A model generated the notes under the pieces. That model ran no database searches and was not told where the DNA came from. It worked only from the letters and a program-made list of their open reading frames with translations. From Hymenobacter fodinae (GTDB lineage Bacteria; Bacteroidota; Bacteroidia; Cytophagales; Hymenobacteraceae), in NCBI RefSeq assembly GCF_004745825.1, contig NZ_SRLA01000003.1, forward strand, positions 682,001 to 746,000: a DNA stretch of 64,000 nucleotides, read 5' to 3'. Shown piece by piece: positions 17,174-25,951 of the stretch. Position 1 is the first letter of the stretch; every line of letters starts with the position of its first letter. The position numbers were made by a program, and so were the translations under genes.

Positions 17174-17683
17174 GTGTATAAGATTTCTACTCTTACAAAT
17201 GGTGTCTCTAAACCACAACTAGGTACATCAACACTAGTAATTGAAGGCCCCAATATTGTAAAAGCTGCTTTCTACACAGTAGCAGGGGTTGCCTTACTAT
17301 ATCATAGCCTCTACGTTTTTGGTGTCATAAGCTTAGCTATTGCTGTATTTGCAATTACGACTAATAAAGGCATTGAACTGGACCTTACATCTCGTCACTA
17401 CCGATTGTTTACCTCATCACTTGGCATCAGAATGGGTGACTGGGAAACCATTCCGGCAGTCCAACATATTACGATGAAGTACTTTTCGGACTTGGTCACG
17501 TTTGGCAGACCAGGCCGTATGCGTATAGATAAAGACCAGCGTTATTTAGTCATGTTCTCCATCTTAAATTCGACGGAAGGAGTCATACTGCACAAATTCC
17601 AGAAGTACGATTCTGCCTTAAAGCTAGCTCGCTTTCTAGCTGATGCACTTTCCGTAGAGGTAAAGCTTTATGACCACTTTTAG
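17174..17683 (+). CDS. Hypothetical membrane protein with PH-like domain
   Basis: The 169-residue product starts at GTG with no in-frame ATG before the C-terminal half. Two hydrophobic segments (about 32-62) are followed by a beta-rich region (IELDLTSRHYRLFTSSLG...GDWETIPAV) like bacterial PH/YcxB-type domains, and a C-terminal helix. Base composition is clearly more AT-rich than the neighbours and codon choice differs, suggesting transfer or weak selection. It is convergent with the UbiB gene, 27 nt away. No function can be given, and the exact start is uncertain. Confidence 0.6.
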   Translation: MYKISTLTNGVSKPQLGTSTLVIEGPNIVKAAFYTVAGVALLYHSLYVFGVISLAIAVFAITTNKGIELDLTSRHYRLFTSSLGIRMGDWETIPAVQHITMKYFSDLVTFGRPGRMRIDKDQRYLVMFSILNSTEGVILHKFQKYDSALKLARFLADALSVEVKLYDHF

Positions 17684-17710
17684 GCCTACAGTAAGAAGAG
17701 CTTGAATTTG

Positions 17711-19411
17711 CTATTCCCGGCGTCGTTCATCCTTGGTCCCTAGGATAAACAAAATCAGAAGCAGAAAGGCGGCAATGCCTAAACTATACCACGTAACCAA
17801 CGGCAGGCCGCGGAAGTAGCGCATCTGGCCCGGTGGGTAGTGGCCTAGCAGGCTCAGGCCGGCAAACACAATCATGGCCACTGAAATAGCCGCCAGAATC
17901 GAGCGGCTTACTAGCTGGTCGGCTTTGCGAAGCAGTAATTGGTAGCCACTTAGCTCTACGCGCACGCGTAGGTCACCGCGCGAGATTTTGCGCATGATCT
18001 GGCGCAGGTCGGTGGGTAGAGTTTGCAGCAGGGCCAGCAGTTGGGCACCGGTATATTGGGCTTCACTCAGCACGTTTTCAGGCGAATACTGCTCCGCGAT
18101 GATGCGGGCGCCGTAAGGCCGTACGAAGTCGAAGGTATTGAAGCTGGGGTGCAGCACTTTACCAATGCCTTCAAGAATTACGAGGGCCCGCAGAATCAGG
18201 AATACCGCGCCGGGCACCTGCAGCTTGTAGCGGTAAATAATGCCCTGCAGCGCATCGGCCAAATCCGACATGCTCATCTCCTTCACGTCGAGGCTGGCAA
18301 AGTCGTCAATGAGTTGAGCCAGGTCGCTCTCGAAGGCCCGCATATCGGGTATCTCAGACGTCAGAGCCAAGCGACGGAAGTTCAGGGCCATGCTGCGCGC
18401 ATCTTGCCGTGCCATTCCAATAAACACCCCGGCAAAAGCATACTTCTGCTGCTTAGTGAGGCGGCCGACCATTCCAAAATCAATAAGGACTATGGTGCCA
18501 TCGGGGCGCACTAGTACGTTGCCGGGGTGCGGATCGGCGTGGAAGGCTCCAAACTCAAAAATCTGGGTCAGGTAGATGTCCATGCCGGTTTCCGCGACCT
18601 TCTCCGGACTCAGGCCCCAGTCCAGCAGTTGGGTCTTGTCGGTGATTTTGCAGCCGCTTACAAACTCAATCACCAGGATTTTGCTGGTGCTGATTTCGCG
18701 GTAAGGCTTAGGGATGTAGAAGGTTTCGTAGGCCTCGTATAGCTTGCGGAACTGCTCCATGCTACGGGCCTCGGAGGTGTAATCGAGCTCCTTGGTCATG
18801 CTCCGCTCGAAGGCATCCACGATGTCCTGTGGGTTGGCCAGGCCCTGCTTGCGCAGGAAGGGCGCCGTTAGGCTTACGAGTTCGCGCAGCAGGCTGAGGT
18901 CGGTGCGCACTTTCTCCTGCACGTCGGGGCGCTGTACTTTCACTACTACCTCCTCCCCCGTCATGAGGCGGGCGCGGTGTACCTGCCCGATGCTGGCCGA
19001 GCCCAGCGTTTCCTCATCAAATTCCAGAAATACTTCCTCCAACGGCTGGCCTAATTCCTGCTCAATGATGCGGCGGGCCTGCGCCACCGGAAAAGGCGGT
19101 ACGTTGCTCTGCAGCTTCTCAAATTCATCAATGAGGGGTTGCGGGAGTAAGTCGGCGCGGTTGCTTAGCGCTTGGGCCAGCTTGATAAACGTGGGCCCGA
19201 GCTCCTCAATGATCATCCGGATGCGTTGCCAGCGCGTGGTTTCAAACACTGGGTATTCCCCCTCCTGCCACGACTTACGTCGGCTTTTAGGTACCAGCCG
19301 CCGTAGTGCCGTGCTGGTAACTACATCCTCAAAGCCGTAGCGAATAAGCACCTCCGCTACCTGCCGGATGCGCGCGAGGTTGGAAATCGTGTTTTTAAAC
19401 ATGCTCTGCAA
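17711..19411 (-). CDS. ABC1/UbiB-family atypical kinase (AarF)
   Basis: The 566-residue protein belongs to the UbiB/ADCK family, which supports quinone biosynthesis through an atypical ATPase/kinase fold. Visible: the KxGQ-like region GPTFIKLAQALSNRADLLP (around 72-90), the Ala-rich nucleotide loop GSASIGQVHRARL, the VVKVQRP lysine, the HADPHPGNVLV catalytic loop and LIDFGMVG metal loop, and two C-terminal membrane helices. Because menC nearby marks a menaquinone producer, a role in menaquinone or membrane lipid homeostasis is plausible. It lies downstream of a phasin-like gene, separated by a hairpin terminator. Confidence 0.92.
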   Translation of the reverse strand: MQSMFKNTISNLARIRQVAEVLIRYGFEDVVTSTALRRLVPKSRRKSWQEGEYPVFETTRWQRIRMIIEELGPTFIKLAQALSNRADLLPQPLIDEFEKLQSNVPPFPVAQARRIIEQELGQPLEEVFLEFDEETLGSASIGQVHRARLMTGEEVVVKVQRPDVQEKVRTDLSLLRELVSLTAPFLRKQGLANPQDIVDAFERSMTKELDYTSEARSMEQFRKLYEAYETFYIPKPYREISTSKILVIEFVSGCKITDKTQLLDWGLSPEKVAETGMDIYLTQIFEFGAFHADPHPGNVLVRPDGTIVLIDFGMVGRLTKQQKYAFAGVFIGMARQDARSMALNFRRLALTSEIPDMRAFESDLAQLIDDFASLDVKEMSMSDLADALQGIIYRYKLQVPGAVFLILRALVILEGIGKVLHPSFNTFDFVRPYGARIIAEQYSPENVLSEAQYTGAQLLALLQTLPTDLRQIMRKISRGDLRVRVELSGYQLLLRKADQLVSRSILAAISVAMIVFAGLSLLGHYPPGQMRYFRGLPLVTWYSLGIAAFLLLILFILGTKDERRRE

Positions 19412-19515
19412 AATCGGAATAAAACCCGGACCTCCCGCTACTCAGTAAGCAAGGCAATTAGTCTTGATAGGCTAGCGGCGCTTCTTGTGCAATTTTTGGG
19501 AGGAGGAGTAAACAC

Positions 19516-19548
19516 AAAACCCCGTTTACTGGATGTAAACGGGGTTTT
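19516..19548. terminator. Hairpin terminator between phasin-like and UbiB genes
   Basis: A 14-bp stem pairs AAAACCCCGTTTAC (19516-19529) with GTAAACGGGGTTTT (19535-19548) round a 5-nt loop. It sits just after the minus-strand phasin-like gene and its flanking A/T runs allow termination there. Confidence 0.8.
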
Positions 19549-19567
19549 GGGGTAGTATCCTAGGGGC

Positions 19568-20110
19568 CTACGACAGCTCGCTGCCGCTGCTCGAGGTGTT
19601 ATCGTTCGGGGAAATGGCCTTCTTGGCCGCCGTTTTATTTGCCTTCGTCTCTTTGCTCTCACCCCCTGCTTTGCCAGCAGCTGACTTCGAGGACTTGGCC
19701 GTGGTGTTGCCCGCTTTGGTGTTGGATGCTTTTACAGCTGCGGCCGTTTTGGCGGCAGTAGTGGTGCCTTTTACCGAGGTGGAGCTGACCTTGGCCGCCG
19801 CGGGAGAGGTTGAGGATGACGACGTTTTAGTGCCGCCGCCCTTTACCGTGCGCTTTAATTCCTCCACATCAGCGTTGGTGGCAATACCGGCGCTTTTCAT
19901 GAGGCGCGAAGCCAGCCCTTGGAACTGCTTCTCCATTTCCTGGCGCTTGGTGTCGGTGTTCTTCCTCAGGTCATCCATAATCCGGGCTCCCTCCTGCTCC
20001 GACAGCTTGCTTTCCTTAACCAGCGCGTCGATTGTTTTCTGCACCCGGTCGTTGGTAAGCGAAACCAAACCTACGCCGGCGTTAATGAATTTCTTAAACA
20101 GGTCTTCCAT
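19568..20110 (-). CDS. Phasin/PhaF-like coiled-coil protein
   Basis: The 180-residue protein has an N-terminal helical phasin-like domain (residues 1-90; MEDLFKKFINAGVGLVSL, DALVKESKLSEQEG) and a C-terminal tail of Lys, Ala, Ser and Thr resembling the histone-like tail of PhaF. PhaF-type proteins coat polyhydroxyalkanoate granules and bind DNA; relatives in organisms without granules are annotated as stress or membrane-associated proteins, and no PHA synthase is seen here. A -7 box TAGGTTTG lies about 93 nt upstream. The tail is low complexity, so its assignment rests on the N-terminal half. Confidence 0.75.
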   Translation of the reverse strand: MEDLFKKFINAGVGLVSLTNDRVQKTIDALVKESKLSEQEGARIMDDLRKNTDTKRQEMEKQFQGLASRLMKSAGIATNADVEELKRTVKGGGTKTSSSSTSPAAAKVSSTSVKGTTTAAKTAAAVKASNTKAGNTTAKSSKSAAGKAGGESKETKANKTAAKKAISPNDNTSSSGSELS

Positions 20111-20202
20111 AAGAGGGAATAGTTAGAAAAGGTGGGAAAAGGATGAGAAACAAGCGGTGGCTGGCAGCGGCCCGAAGTAGTATGCAAGCCTACTATTTCA
20201 AG

Positions 20203-20210
20203 CAAACCTA
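20203..20210 (-). promoter_or_regulatory. Bacteroidota -7 box for the phasin-like gene
   Basis: The minus strand reads TAGGTTTG, an exact match to TAnnTTTG. It lies in the 208-nt intergenic region that otherwise shows nothing recognisable. Confidence 0.5.
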
Positions 20211-20318
20211 CAAAATGGCCGCTATATAGTGGAACGTGCGAGTTAACTTTTTCTTTTGCGCCATTTTTGTCTGAATCAAGATCTTATCTGCTGTTTGGTG
20301 AAGTGGCCTAGCCGATGT

Positions 20319-21260
20319 TTAGGCTGCCGCAGACTGGTTCCTGCTTAGGGTATCCTGGTTTTGCCACACCTGCCGCGAGAAAGCCGCCACCTGATTGAGG
20401 GCCTGACGGGCTTCGGGCACAAAGCGCCAAAACAAGTGCCACCAGTGTACCAGCCCCTGAAACACTTGCAGGGTAAGCGGCACGCCCGCCGCCTGGGCTT
20501 TGGTAGCAAAGCGCATTACGTCGTCGCCTAGTACTTCTGAGTCGGATATCTGGATTAGTAGCGGGGGCAGCCCGTGCAGCTCGGCATTTACCGGCGACAC
20601 CAGCGGGTGGGTAAGTGGCAGGTGGTCGGCGTACATGGCGCCCCAGTTACTGATTTCAAGAGCCTCGAGCACTTGGCTTTCCTCGTAGGCCACACGCCGT
20701 AGCAGCGGGCCCGGCAGCACCAAATCCGTCCAGGGGGAGAGGCCTACGGCAGCGGCGGGCATAGGCTGCCCTTCTTCCCGCAGCGCCAGCAGCAAGGCCA
20801 GAGCTAGGCCACCACCGGCAGAGTCGCCGGCCACGATGATATTCTGGGGGAGGTAGCCCTGCTTCAGCAGCCAATGGTAGGCCAGGAGGGCATCGTCGAG
20901 GGCGGCGGGAAAGGGATATTCGGGGGCTTTGCGGTAGTTGATGGCTAGCGCATTGAGTTGGCAGCGCTGGGCCAGCGTGCCCACCAAGCTACGGTGGGTG
21001 TTAAGGGAGCCCAGCACGTAGCCGCCGCCATGCAGGTAAAGCAGCACCCGCTCGGCCGGGGCTCCGGCGGGGCGCACCCACTCGGCCGCCATGCCCTCAA
21101 TAGTTACGTCCGTCAAAAACACGTTCCAGGGCATAAGCTGGCCCAACGACAATACTTCAGCAGCAAAGCGCATAGTGGCCAGCCGAGGCCGATACTTAGC
21201 CAGCGGGCCAGTGGCAGCGGTAAGGAGTTGTTTTAATAGAAGATGCTGGGTGGAAGGCAT
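20319..21260 (-). CDS. Alpha/beta-hydrolase, hormone-sensitive-lipase-type esterase
   Basis: The 313-residue protein has the HSL-family oxyanion motif HGGGYVLGS, the nucleophile elbow GDSAGGG, an acid in the DSEVLGDDV segment and a His in QGLVHWWHLF. Such enzymes hydrolyse short-chain acyl esters. An ATG 39 nt upstream exists, but 21260 gives a compact N-terminus without the hydrophobic extra residues; both remain possible. No signal peptide is convincing, so it is likely cytoplasmic. The next gene upstream is an acyltransferase in the same direction. Confidence 0.88.
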   Translation of the reverse strand: MPSTQHLLLKQLLTAATGPLAKYRPRLATMRFAAEVLSLGQLMPWNVFLTDVTIEGMAAEWVRPAGAPAERVLLYLHGGGYVLGSLNTHRSLVGTLAQRCQLNALAINYRKAPEYPFPAALDDALLAYHWLLKQGYLPQNIIVAGDSAGGGLALALLLALREEGQPMPAAAVGLSPWTDLVLPGPLLRRVAYEESQVLEALEISNWGAMYADHLPLTHPLVSPVNAELHGLPPLLIQISDSEVLGDDVMRFATKAQAAGVPLTLQVFQGLVHWWHLFWRFVPEARQALNQVAAFSRQVWQNQDTLSRNQSAAA

Positions 21261-21367
21261 GAAGAGCAACAAGTAAGAAACAGACCCTGGAGAACCCAAG
21301 GCCTCAGCAACGGCCGTAAAATCGGTCGTTGCAGTTGCCGGGCCTCGGCTCTGAGTTACCAGTTCAG

Positions 21368-22525
21368 TTATTTCCCCAGCTTATGGCCGCGGTATCCCCG
21401 AATAGCAATAGGAATCCATCCTAATACGGGAATAAAAAAGGTGAGGGTGAAGGGATTGCGCCAAATCATTCGCCAGTAGGCGCCGGGGCTGCGCAAGTCC
21501 AAGTCGAAGTCGCGGCGGCCGTTGCGCACGTATTGGCGCTCGAATTCCTGAAACAGGGCCGGCCAAGCCCAGGGCAGGAAGAACGGAAAGAAGCGGCGGT
21601 TTTCTTTCATGCGCTGCCATAGCTCCCGCCAGCGGTACGGGTGCTGCCCATGCTCTTTTACAGCGGCATCAAGCTCGGTCTGCATCCGCTGCCGTACCTG
21701 CTCCGCCAAGGCTTCGTAATCGGGGCGGGTGAGACTCTCTAAGGGCTTTTCTGTGAGTTCGTAGGGCTTGATGCGAGTACCCAGCACAAAGGTGAGCTTG
21801 GCCGGGTAGGCCATATAGAAAAACCAGGGCTGCAGCAGCACCATCAGCAAAATAGGCCCCATCGGGATGAAGGGTATCCCAATCTTCTTGCTTAAGCGGT
21901 TCACCCATTCCCAACTGTAGGTGTAAGGGTTGAGGTACTCGCCATTGATGGTGTAAAAAGGCACGATGTCGGTGCGGTGCTGAATACCCAGGCGCACGAT
22001 GCTAGTGGCCAGCCGCTGCAGTTTGTACTTACGATTAAACCCCTTGCCTATGCCCGGCACGCCCTCGGGATACAGCATCAGGTTATGGTCGTTGTAGAAC
22101 ATCATGGTTTCGAAGTTGAGCGTGGTAGCATCCACGCAGCCGCTTTTCTTCCAGAAGTTCTTGACCAAAAAAGGGTTCATTAGCACCGACTGCGAGAGCA
22201 TCGGTGCCGAGAGTGGCCTAGGCAGGTTGCGTAGGTCGGGCAGGCGGCGCCACATGTGCGAGAGAGCCACAATGGCGTCCCAGGGGAAGGCCATGCCCGA
22301 ATGGTTGGAGGCAAACAGTAGTGGCCGCGCCGGGTTGTTGCGCTGCGGAAAATTATCAAAGCCTACCAGCCGCGACCGAAACCACACCCGATCCAGCAAC
22401 TGCAGGATGTTCCGATCCAGCGTTTCCACAAAATCCTCGTCGAAATAATCGGAGTAAATGTGCTGGTTTGCCAGAATGGCGGGGGTCGGCTGGGGCAGCG
22501 CGGTGGGCGGAGAAGCCGTGGGCAT
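21368..22525 (-). CDS. Lysophospholipid acyltransferase-like protein
   Basis: The 385-residue protein resembles PlsC/hemolysin-type acyltransferases: SNHSGMAFPWD carries the catalytic His and Asp, and MLYPEGVPGIGKGF is the glycerophosphate-binding EGxxG motif. Here the His-to-Asp spacing is H-x7-D rather than the usual H-x4-D, a variant also known in distant LPLAT branches. Two hydrophobic segments (about 235-260 and near the C-terminus) suggest membrane association. The start at ATG 22525 avoids a 22-residue extension. It probably acylates lysophospholipid or another lipid; the acceptor is uncertain. Confidence 0.82.
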   Translation of the reverse strand: MPTASPPTALPQPTPAILANQHIYSDYFDEDFVETLDRNILQLLDRVWFRSRLVGFDNFPQRNNPARPLLFASNHSGMAFPWDAIVALSHMWRRLPDLRNLPRPLSAPMLSQSVLMNPFLVKNFWKKSGCVDATTLNFETMMFYNDHNLMLYPEGVPGIGKGFNRKYKLQRLATSIVRLGIQHRTDIVPFYTINGEYLNPYTYSWEWVNRLSKKIGIPFIPMGPILLMVLLQPWFFYMAYPAKLTFVLGTRIKPYELTEKPLESLTRPDYEALAEQVRQRMQTELDAAVKEHGQHPYRWRELWQRMKENRRFFPFFLPWAWPALFQEFERQYVRNGRRDFDLDLRSPGAYWRMIWRNPFTLTFFIPVLGWIPIAIRGYRGHKLGK

Positions 22526-22712
22526 TGGGCGGGCGAGGTAGAGAGGTGCGGAACTTCTAATGTAGGTAATTTGCGGGTGAAGCGGCCACATGAGCTACGG
22601 CGCCATACGCCTGCGCCATGCCCGCTGCAGACAAGCCCACAGCACCCTAGCCTAGGCCACCCCCGGCATTCTTTGACTTACGCAATACGTGGCTTCGCAG
22701 CGGTAAGCGGCT

Positions 22713-24008
22713 TTAAATCTGACGCTGCAACCGCAGAGCAGTAGTGTAGAGCTCACCCGAAGGGCGCCGTATCACCAACAACAGCAATCGATTGTGGTAA
22801 GACCGAAAGAGGTTGCTAATTTGGGTCAGGCTTAGCTCTGCCGTCGGAATCAGGTTGATAGAAACGAGCTCATCATTCGTCTGCAGCCCCGCCAGGGCGG
22901 CCGGCGACTCAGGCTGAATTTTGCCGATGACGTAACGACGCAGTTCGGGTCCGGCGGCCACCAGGTCGAAGCCGCTCATATCGTGCTCGAAGGGCTGTCG
23001 GAAGGTACTGTTGGGGCGCAATAGCAGGCGGTTGTGCGTGTAGTCAATAACTATCATAAAGCGCTTCAGCAGCTCAAACCCCAGGTTACCATTGCGAAAT
23101 ACATCGGCGCGCTGTGCTACATCTGCCGCATCGGGGAAGGACGTGAGCAAAGACGGTACCCGGTAGCGCCCCAAGCGCAACTCCGTCACACGGCCCAGAT
23201 AACCATTGATGTAGCCATTAAGGCCCCGGCCGAGTTGGGTGCGCAAGTGCTGCGCGGGTAGCTTCAGCTGCTTATCTGAAGTTGTTTCCAACGAAAGCGC
23301 ATGTCCCGCACCAGTATCAAGCACCAGTTTCAGGGGCAGCGTAAGAGAGTCGTTGAGCGTGACCGGCAATGTAACGTAGGTTTTGTTGCCTTCCATGTCG
23401 AGTGGAATCTGTGCCCAGCGTCGCCCTCGCGGGGCGCGATAGTCTTCCGGCTGATGGAACACCACTTCCTGCTCAACTGGGTTGATTTCTACCACAAAAC
23501 TGCGGAAGATGTCGGCCCCCAACAGGCCGTGAATTGGCATGCCCACGTACCCCGACAGATTAAGAACGTCATTCGACAGCAGGAGCAGGGACAGGGCCGG
23601 ACACGCAATATTTTTCAGCTCAACTTGCACGCTGTCTACCAAGAAAGCTTCCAGGGGTTCTTCCTCCCCTGCTCCCGAAACCAGAAAACGCTGTTTGGGG
23701 CGCAGACGCAGTTGCTGGCGGAGGCTGGCATCAGTAATCAGAGAGGTATTAATGCCGGTATCAAGCAGAAAATTGAATGGACCTTGCCCGTTGAGGCGGA
23801 GCGGAATAATCACGAGGTTCCGCTGCATGAAAACCGGTATTCTTACTTTTTTCTCCTGGGTGGCAACCAAGCTAAAAGGTCCGGGCTGGGCAAGGGCCGG
23901 GCGCTGCACCCCGCTGCACAGGCAGCATGCCAGTAGAAGTGACAGGCGTAGCCAGCCCGCTCGTATGCGGCCCCAGAATAGCCATATAACCACAGAGCGT
24001 AACGGCAT
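22713..24008 (-). CDS. Periplasmic retropepsin-like aspartyl protease with PDZ domain
   Basis: The 431-residue product has a signal/anchor (residues 5-40), two aspartyl-protease lobes marked by FLLDTGINTS and LVLDTGAGHA, and a C-terminal PDZ domain (about 330-425; IGKIQPESPAALAGLQTNDEL). Bacteroidota have many such secreted proteins; substrates are unknown. Each lobe has one catalytic Asp, so the protein could form its own active site without dimerising. The start at 24008 keeps the signal at the N-terminus; an ATG 42 nt upstream is possible. Confidence 0.85.
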   Translation of the reverse strand: MPLRSVVIWLFWGRIRAGWLRLSLLLACCLCSGVQRPALAQPGPFSLVATQEKKVRIPVFMQRNLVIIPLRLNGQGPFNFLLDTGINTSLITDASLRQQLRLRPKQRFLVSGAGEEEPLEAFLVDSVQVELKNIACPALSLLLLSNDVLNLSGYVGMPIHGLLGADIFRSFVVEINPVEQEVVFHQPEDYRAPRGRRWAQIPLDMEGNKTYVTLPVTLNDSLTLPLKLVLDTGAGHALSLETTSDKQLKLPAQHLRTQLGRGLNGYINGYLGRVTELRLGRYRVPSLLTSFPDAADVAQRADVFRNGNLGFELLKRFMIVIDYTHNRLLLRPNSTFRQPFEHDMSGFDLVAAGPELRRYVIGKIQPESPAALAGLQTNDELVSINLIPTAELSLTQISNLFRSYHNRLLLLVIRRPSGELYTTALRLQRQI

Positions 24009-24130
24009 AGGGAAGATGTGCAAGCTGGGTAAGTTACTCAAAAAAAGCACTTACTGCTCCCCTCTCGTCTGGCTATTTTCTGCTCATCTAGCTCAGAAGT
24101 GCTATTTTTTAAGTCAATAGTTCGGCACCG

Positions 24131-25213
24131 CTACTGGGCCTCAACTACCAGCGGCTCCCAGGTGCCATCTGGGGTGTAATGCAGCTCGCCGCCGGCAATG
24201 TGCAGCGGGGCTGCCACATTGTTGTGGTATAGCTGCCCCGTGCCTAAGCCTTGCGGGAAACCGGCCTGTGCGTAGGAGCCAGCGAACTGACTTATGGCGT
24301 TTAGCCCTACGTTCGACTCCAGGGCCGAGGTTAGCCAGGAAGCAATACCGCGCTGCTCGGCTGCTTTCTGCCAATCGAGAGTAGCGTGTAGGCCACCTAC
24401 TAGCGTAGGCTTGAGGATGATGTAAGCGGGCCGAATCTGATCTAACAGCGCCTCTTGCTGCTGCGCATCGGTCACCCCAATCAGTTCTTCATCCAGCGCC
24501 ACCGGCACGGCAGCCTGCCGGCATAGTTCCGCCATAGCTTGCCACTGTCCCGCTTTAATGGGCTGCTCAATGGAGTGCAGGTCGAATTCTGCCAAGCGCT
24601 CTAGCTTGCCAAGCGCCTCAACGGGAGTGAAAGCGCCATTGGCATCAACCCGTAGCGTAAGGCGCTCGGAGCCGGCCACCGCCCGAATTTCGCGCAACAA
24701 CTGCAGTTCCGTTTCAAAATCTAGGCTGCCAATCTTCAGCTTCAGGCAGGCGTATCCTTCGGAGAGCTTTTTTTCGATTTGCTGCCGCATGAAGGCAGCA
24801 TCACCCATCCAAACCAGACCATTAATTGGAATACCCGCTTCCCCCCGACTAAAGGCATTGTTGTAGAGGCAGCGGCGGCCACCGTGGAGCAGGTCTAGCG
24901 TGGCCGTTTCCAGCGCGAAGCGCAGCGCGGGCCACTCTAGGCCTATGAGCGCGGCGGCTTCCTCTGGTAACAGGTCGCGGAGTTGACGGCGGTTGAACTC
25001 GCGGCAAAACCCTTCCAGTGTAGCCTCAAAGTCGGGCCGGTGGTCTGGGCTGAGGCCAGCCAGTGGGGCTGCTTCGCCTAGGCCTATCACCTCGGGCCGG
25101 GTACTGTCGTGCAGATGCAGGTAATAGGCCACATGCTCGGTGAGGGCTCCGCGCGATGTGCGAGCCGGAAAGTTAAAACGGAGTGCGCGGTGGGAAGTAC
25201 TCAGTTGCAACAT
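24131..25213 (-). CDS. menC: o-Succinylbenzoate synthase (menaquinone biosynthesis)
   Basis: The 360-residue enolase-superfamily enzyme dehydrates SHCHC to o-succinylbenzoate. Catalytic and metal residues are visible: LKLKIG (Lys158 and Lys160), RVDANGAF (Asp190), IEQP (Glu216), LDEEL (Asp241) and LKPTLVGG (Lys268), then TSALESNVGLNAI. The closely related Ala-Glu epimerases share the fold but differ in the C-terminal motif; MenC is favoured. No other men gene is adjacent, as is common in this phylum. Confidence 0.88.
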   Translation of the reverse strand: MLQLSTSHRALRFNFPARTSRGALTEHVAYYLHLHDSTRPEVIGLGEAAPLAGLSPDHRPDFEATLEGFCREFNRRQLRDLLPEEAAALIGLEWPALRFALETATLDLLHGGRRCLYNNAFSRGEAGIPINGLVWMGDAAFMRQQIEKKLSEGYACLKLKIGSLDFETELQLLREIRAVAGSERLTLRVDANGAFTPVEALGKLERLAEFDLHSIEQPIKAGQWQAMAELCRQAAVPVALDEELIGVTDAQQQEALLDQIRPAYIILKPTLVGGLHATLDWQKAAEQRGIASWLTSALESNVGLNAISQFAGSYAQAGFPQGLGTGQLYHNNVAAPLHIAGGELHYTPDGTWEPLVVEAQ

Positions 25214-25330
25214 GCGGATAGAGCTAAGAAAGACCGGGCCATTACAAACACGGACGGCCTCAATTGTTTGCTGAAGGAGCGAAACCTTCCTATACGCCTA
25301 GCACCACGTAATAGATAGGCCTAGCCTAAC

Positions 25331-25370
25331 AAAAACGCAGCTTCTACACCTAAGTATAGAAGCTGCGTAT
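25331..25370 (-). terminator. Intrinsic terminator after the KGG stress-protein gene
   Basis: A 12-bp stem pairs ACGCAGCTTCTA (25335-25346) with TAGAAGCTGCGT (25357-25368). Read on the minus strand it is followed by TTTTT, so it serves the gene at 25427-25684. Confidence 0.8.
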
Positions 25371-25426
25371 TGTGGGTAGCACGCGTAGCAGAAAACCAAG
25401 TCTCGGCTACTGATGCATGTAGCGCG

Positions 25427-25684
25427 TTAGACAGCCGCAGGCGTGTCTTGGTTGCTCCGTCCGCGGCTAGCCTGGCCGCCTTTACGGCCGGCAGCACGGG
25501 CTTCCTCGGGGGTGAAACGATGCCCACGGCCACTCTGGTGCGAGGCCCGGCCACCTTCACTGGCAATCCGGCGCTGCTGAGCGGGGTCCATGGCGGCAAA
25601 GCCACGCGCACGCTTGGCCGGCGGGTTTTCAGAATTGGATTTTGCGGAGCGTGCCCGACCGGCAGCGGCAGAATTGGTTGTCAT
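25427..25684 (-). CDS. KGG-repeat general stress protein
   Basis: The 85-residue protein holds two KGG-type repeats, IASEGGRASHQSGRGHRF and ARAAGRKGGQASRGRS, as in the YciG/GsiB/Con-10 hydrophilic stress proteins. It is Arg, Ala and Ser-rich and probably disordered. The frame remains open for 59 further codons upstream, but that part lacks homology and the ATG at 25684 begins the recognisable protein. It is expected to be induced by stress or in stationary phase. Role at the molecular level is unknown for the family. Confidence 0.8.
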   Translation of the reverse strand: MTTNSAAAGRARSAKSNSENPPAKRARGFAAMDPAQQRRIASEGGRASHQSGRGHRFTPEEARAAGRKGGQASRGRSNQDTPAAV

Positions 25685-25951
25685 AGCAGAGGTAAAAAGA
25701 GGAAAGGAAGAGTGCTTCAGGATGGTTGCGCCGAGTAGCTTAGCCCAGCTGCCTCCGCTCAAGTTGACAGTAATACTGGACAAAACCGCGGACTCATTGT
25801 AAAATACCGCTTTGTACTGATCAGCTTGTCGGTAGTAATACCTAGACTTTAAATAGCCCACTGTTCAGCTCCGTATTACCCGCTATTCGCCCAGTTTCGT
25901 AACCAGATAGTTGAGTTTCTAGTTACTTGCGTACGCCAACTCCCCTGCCTT

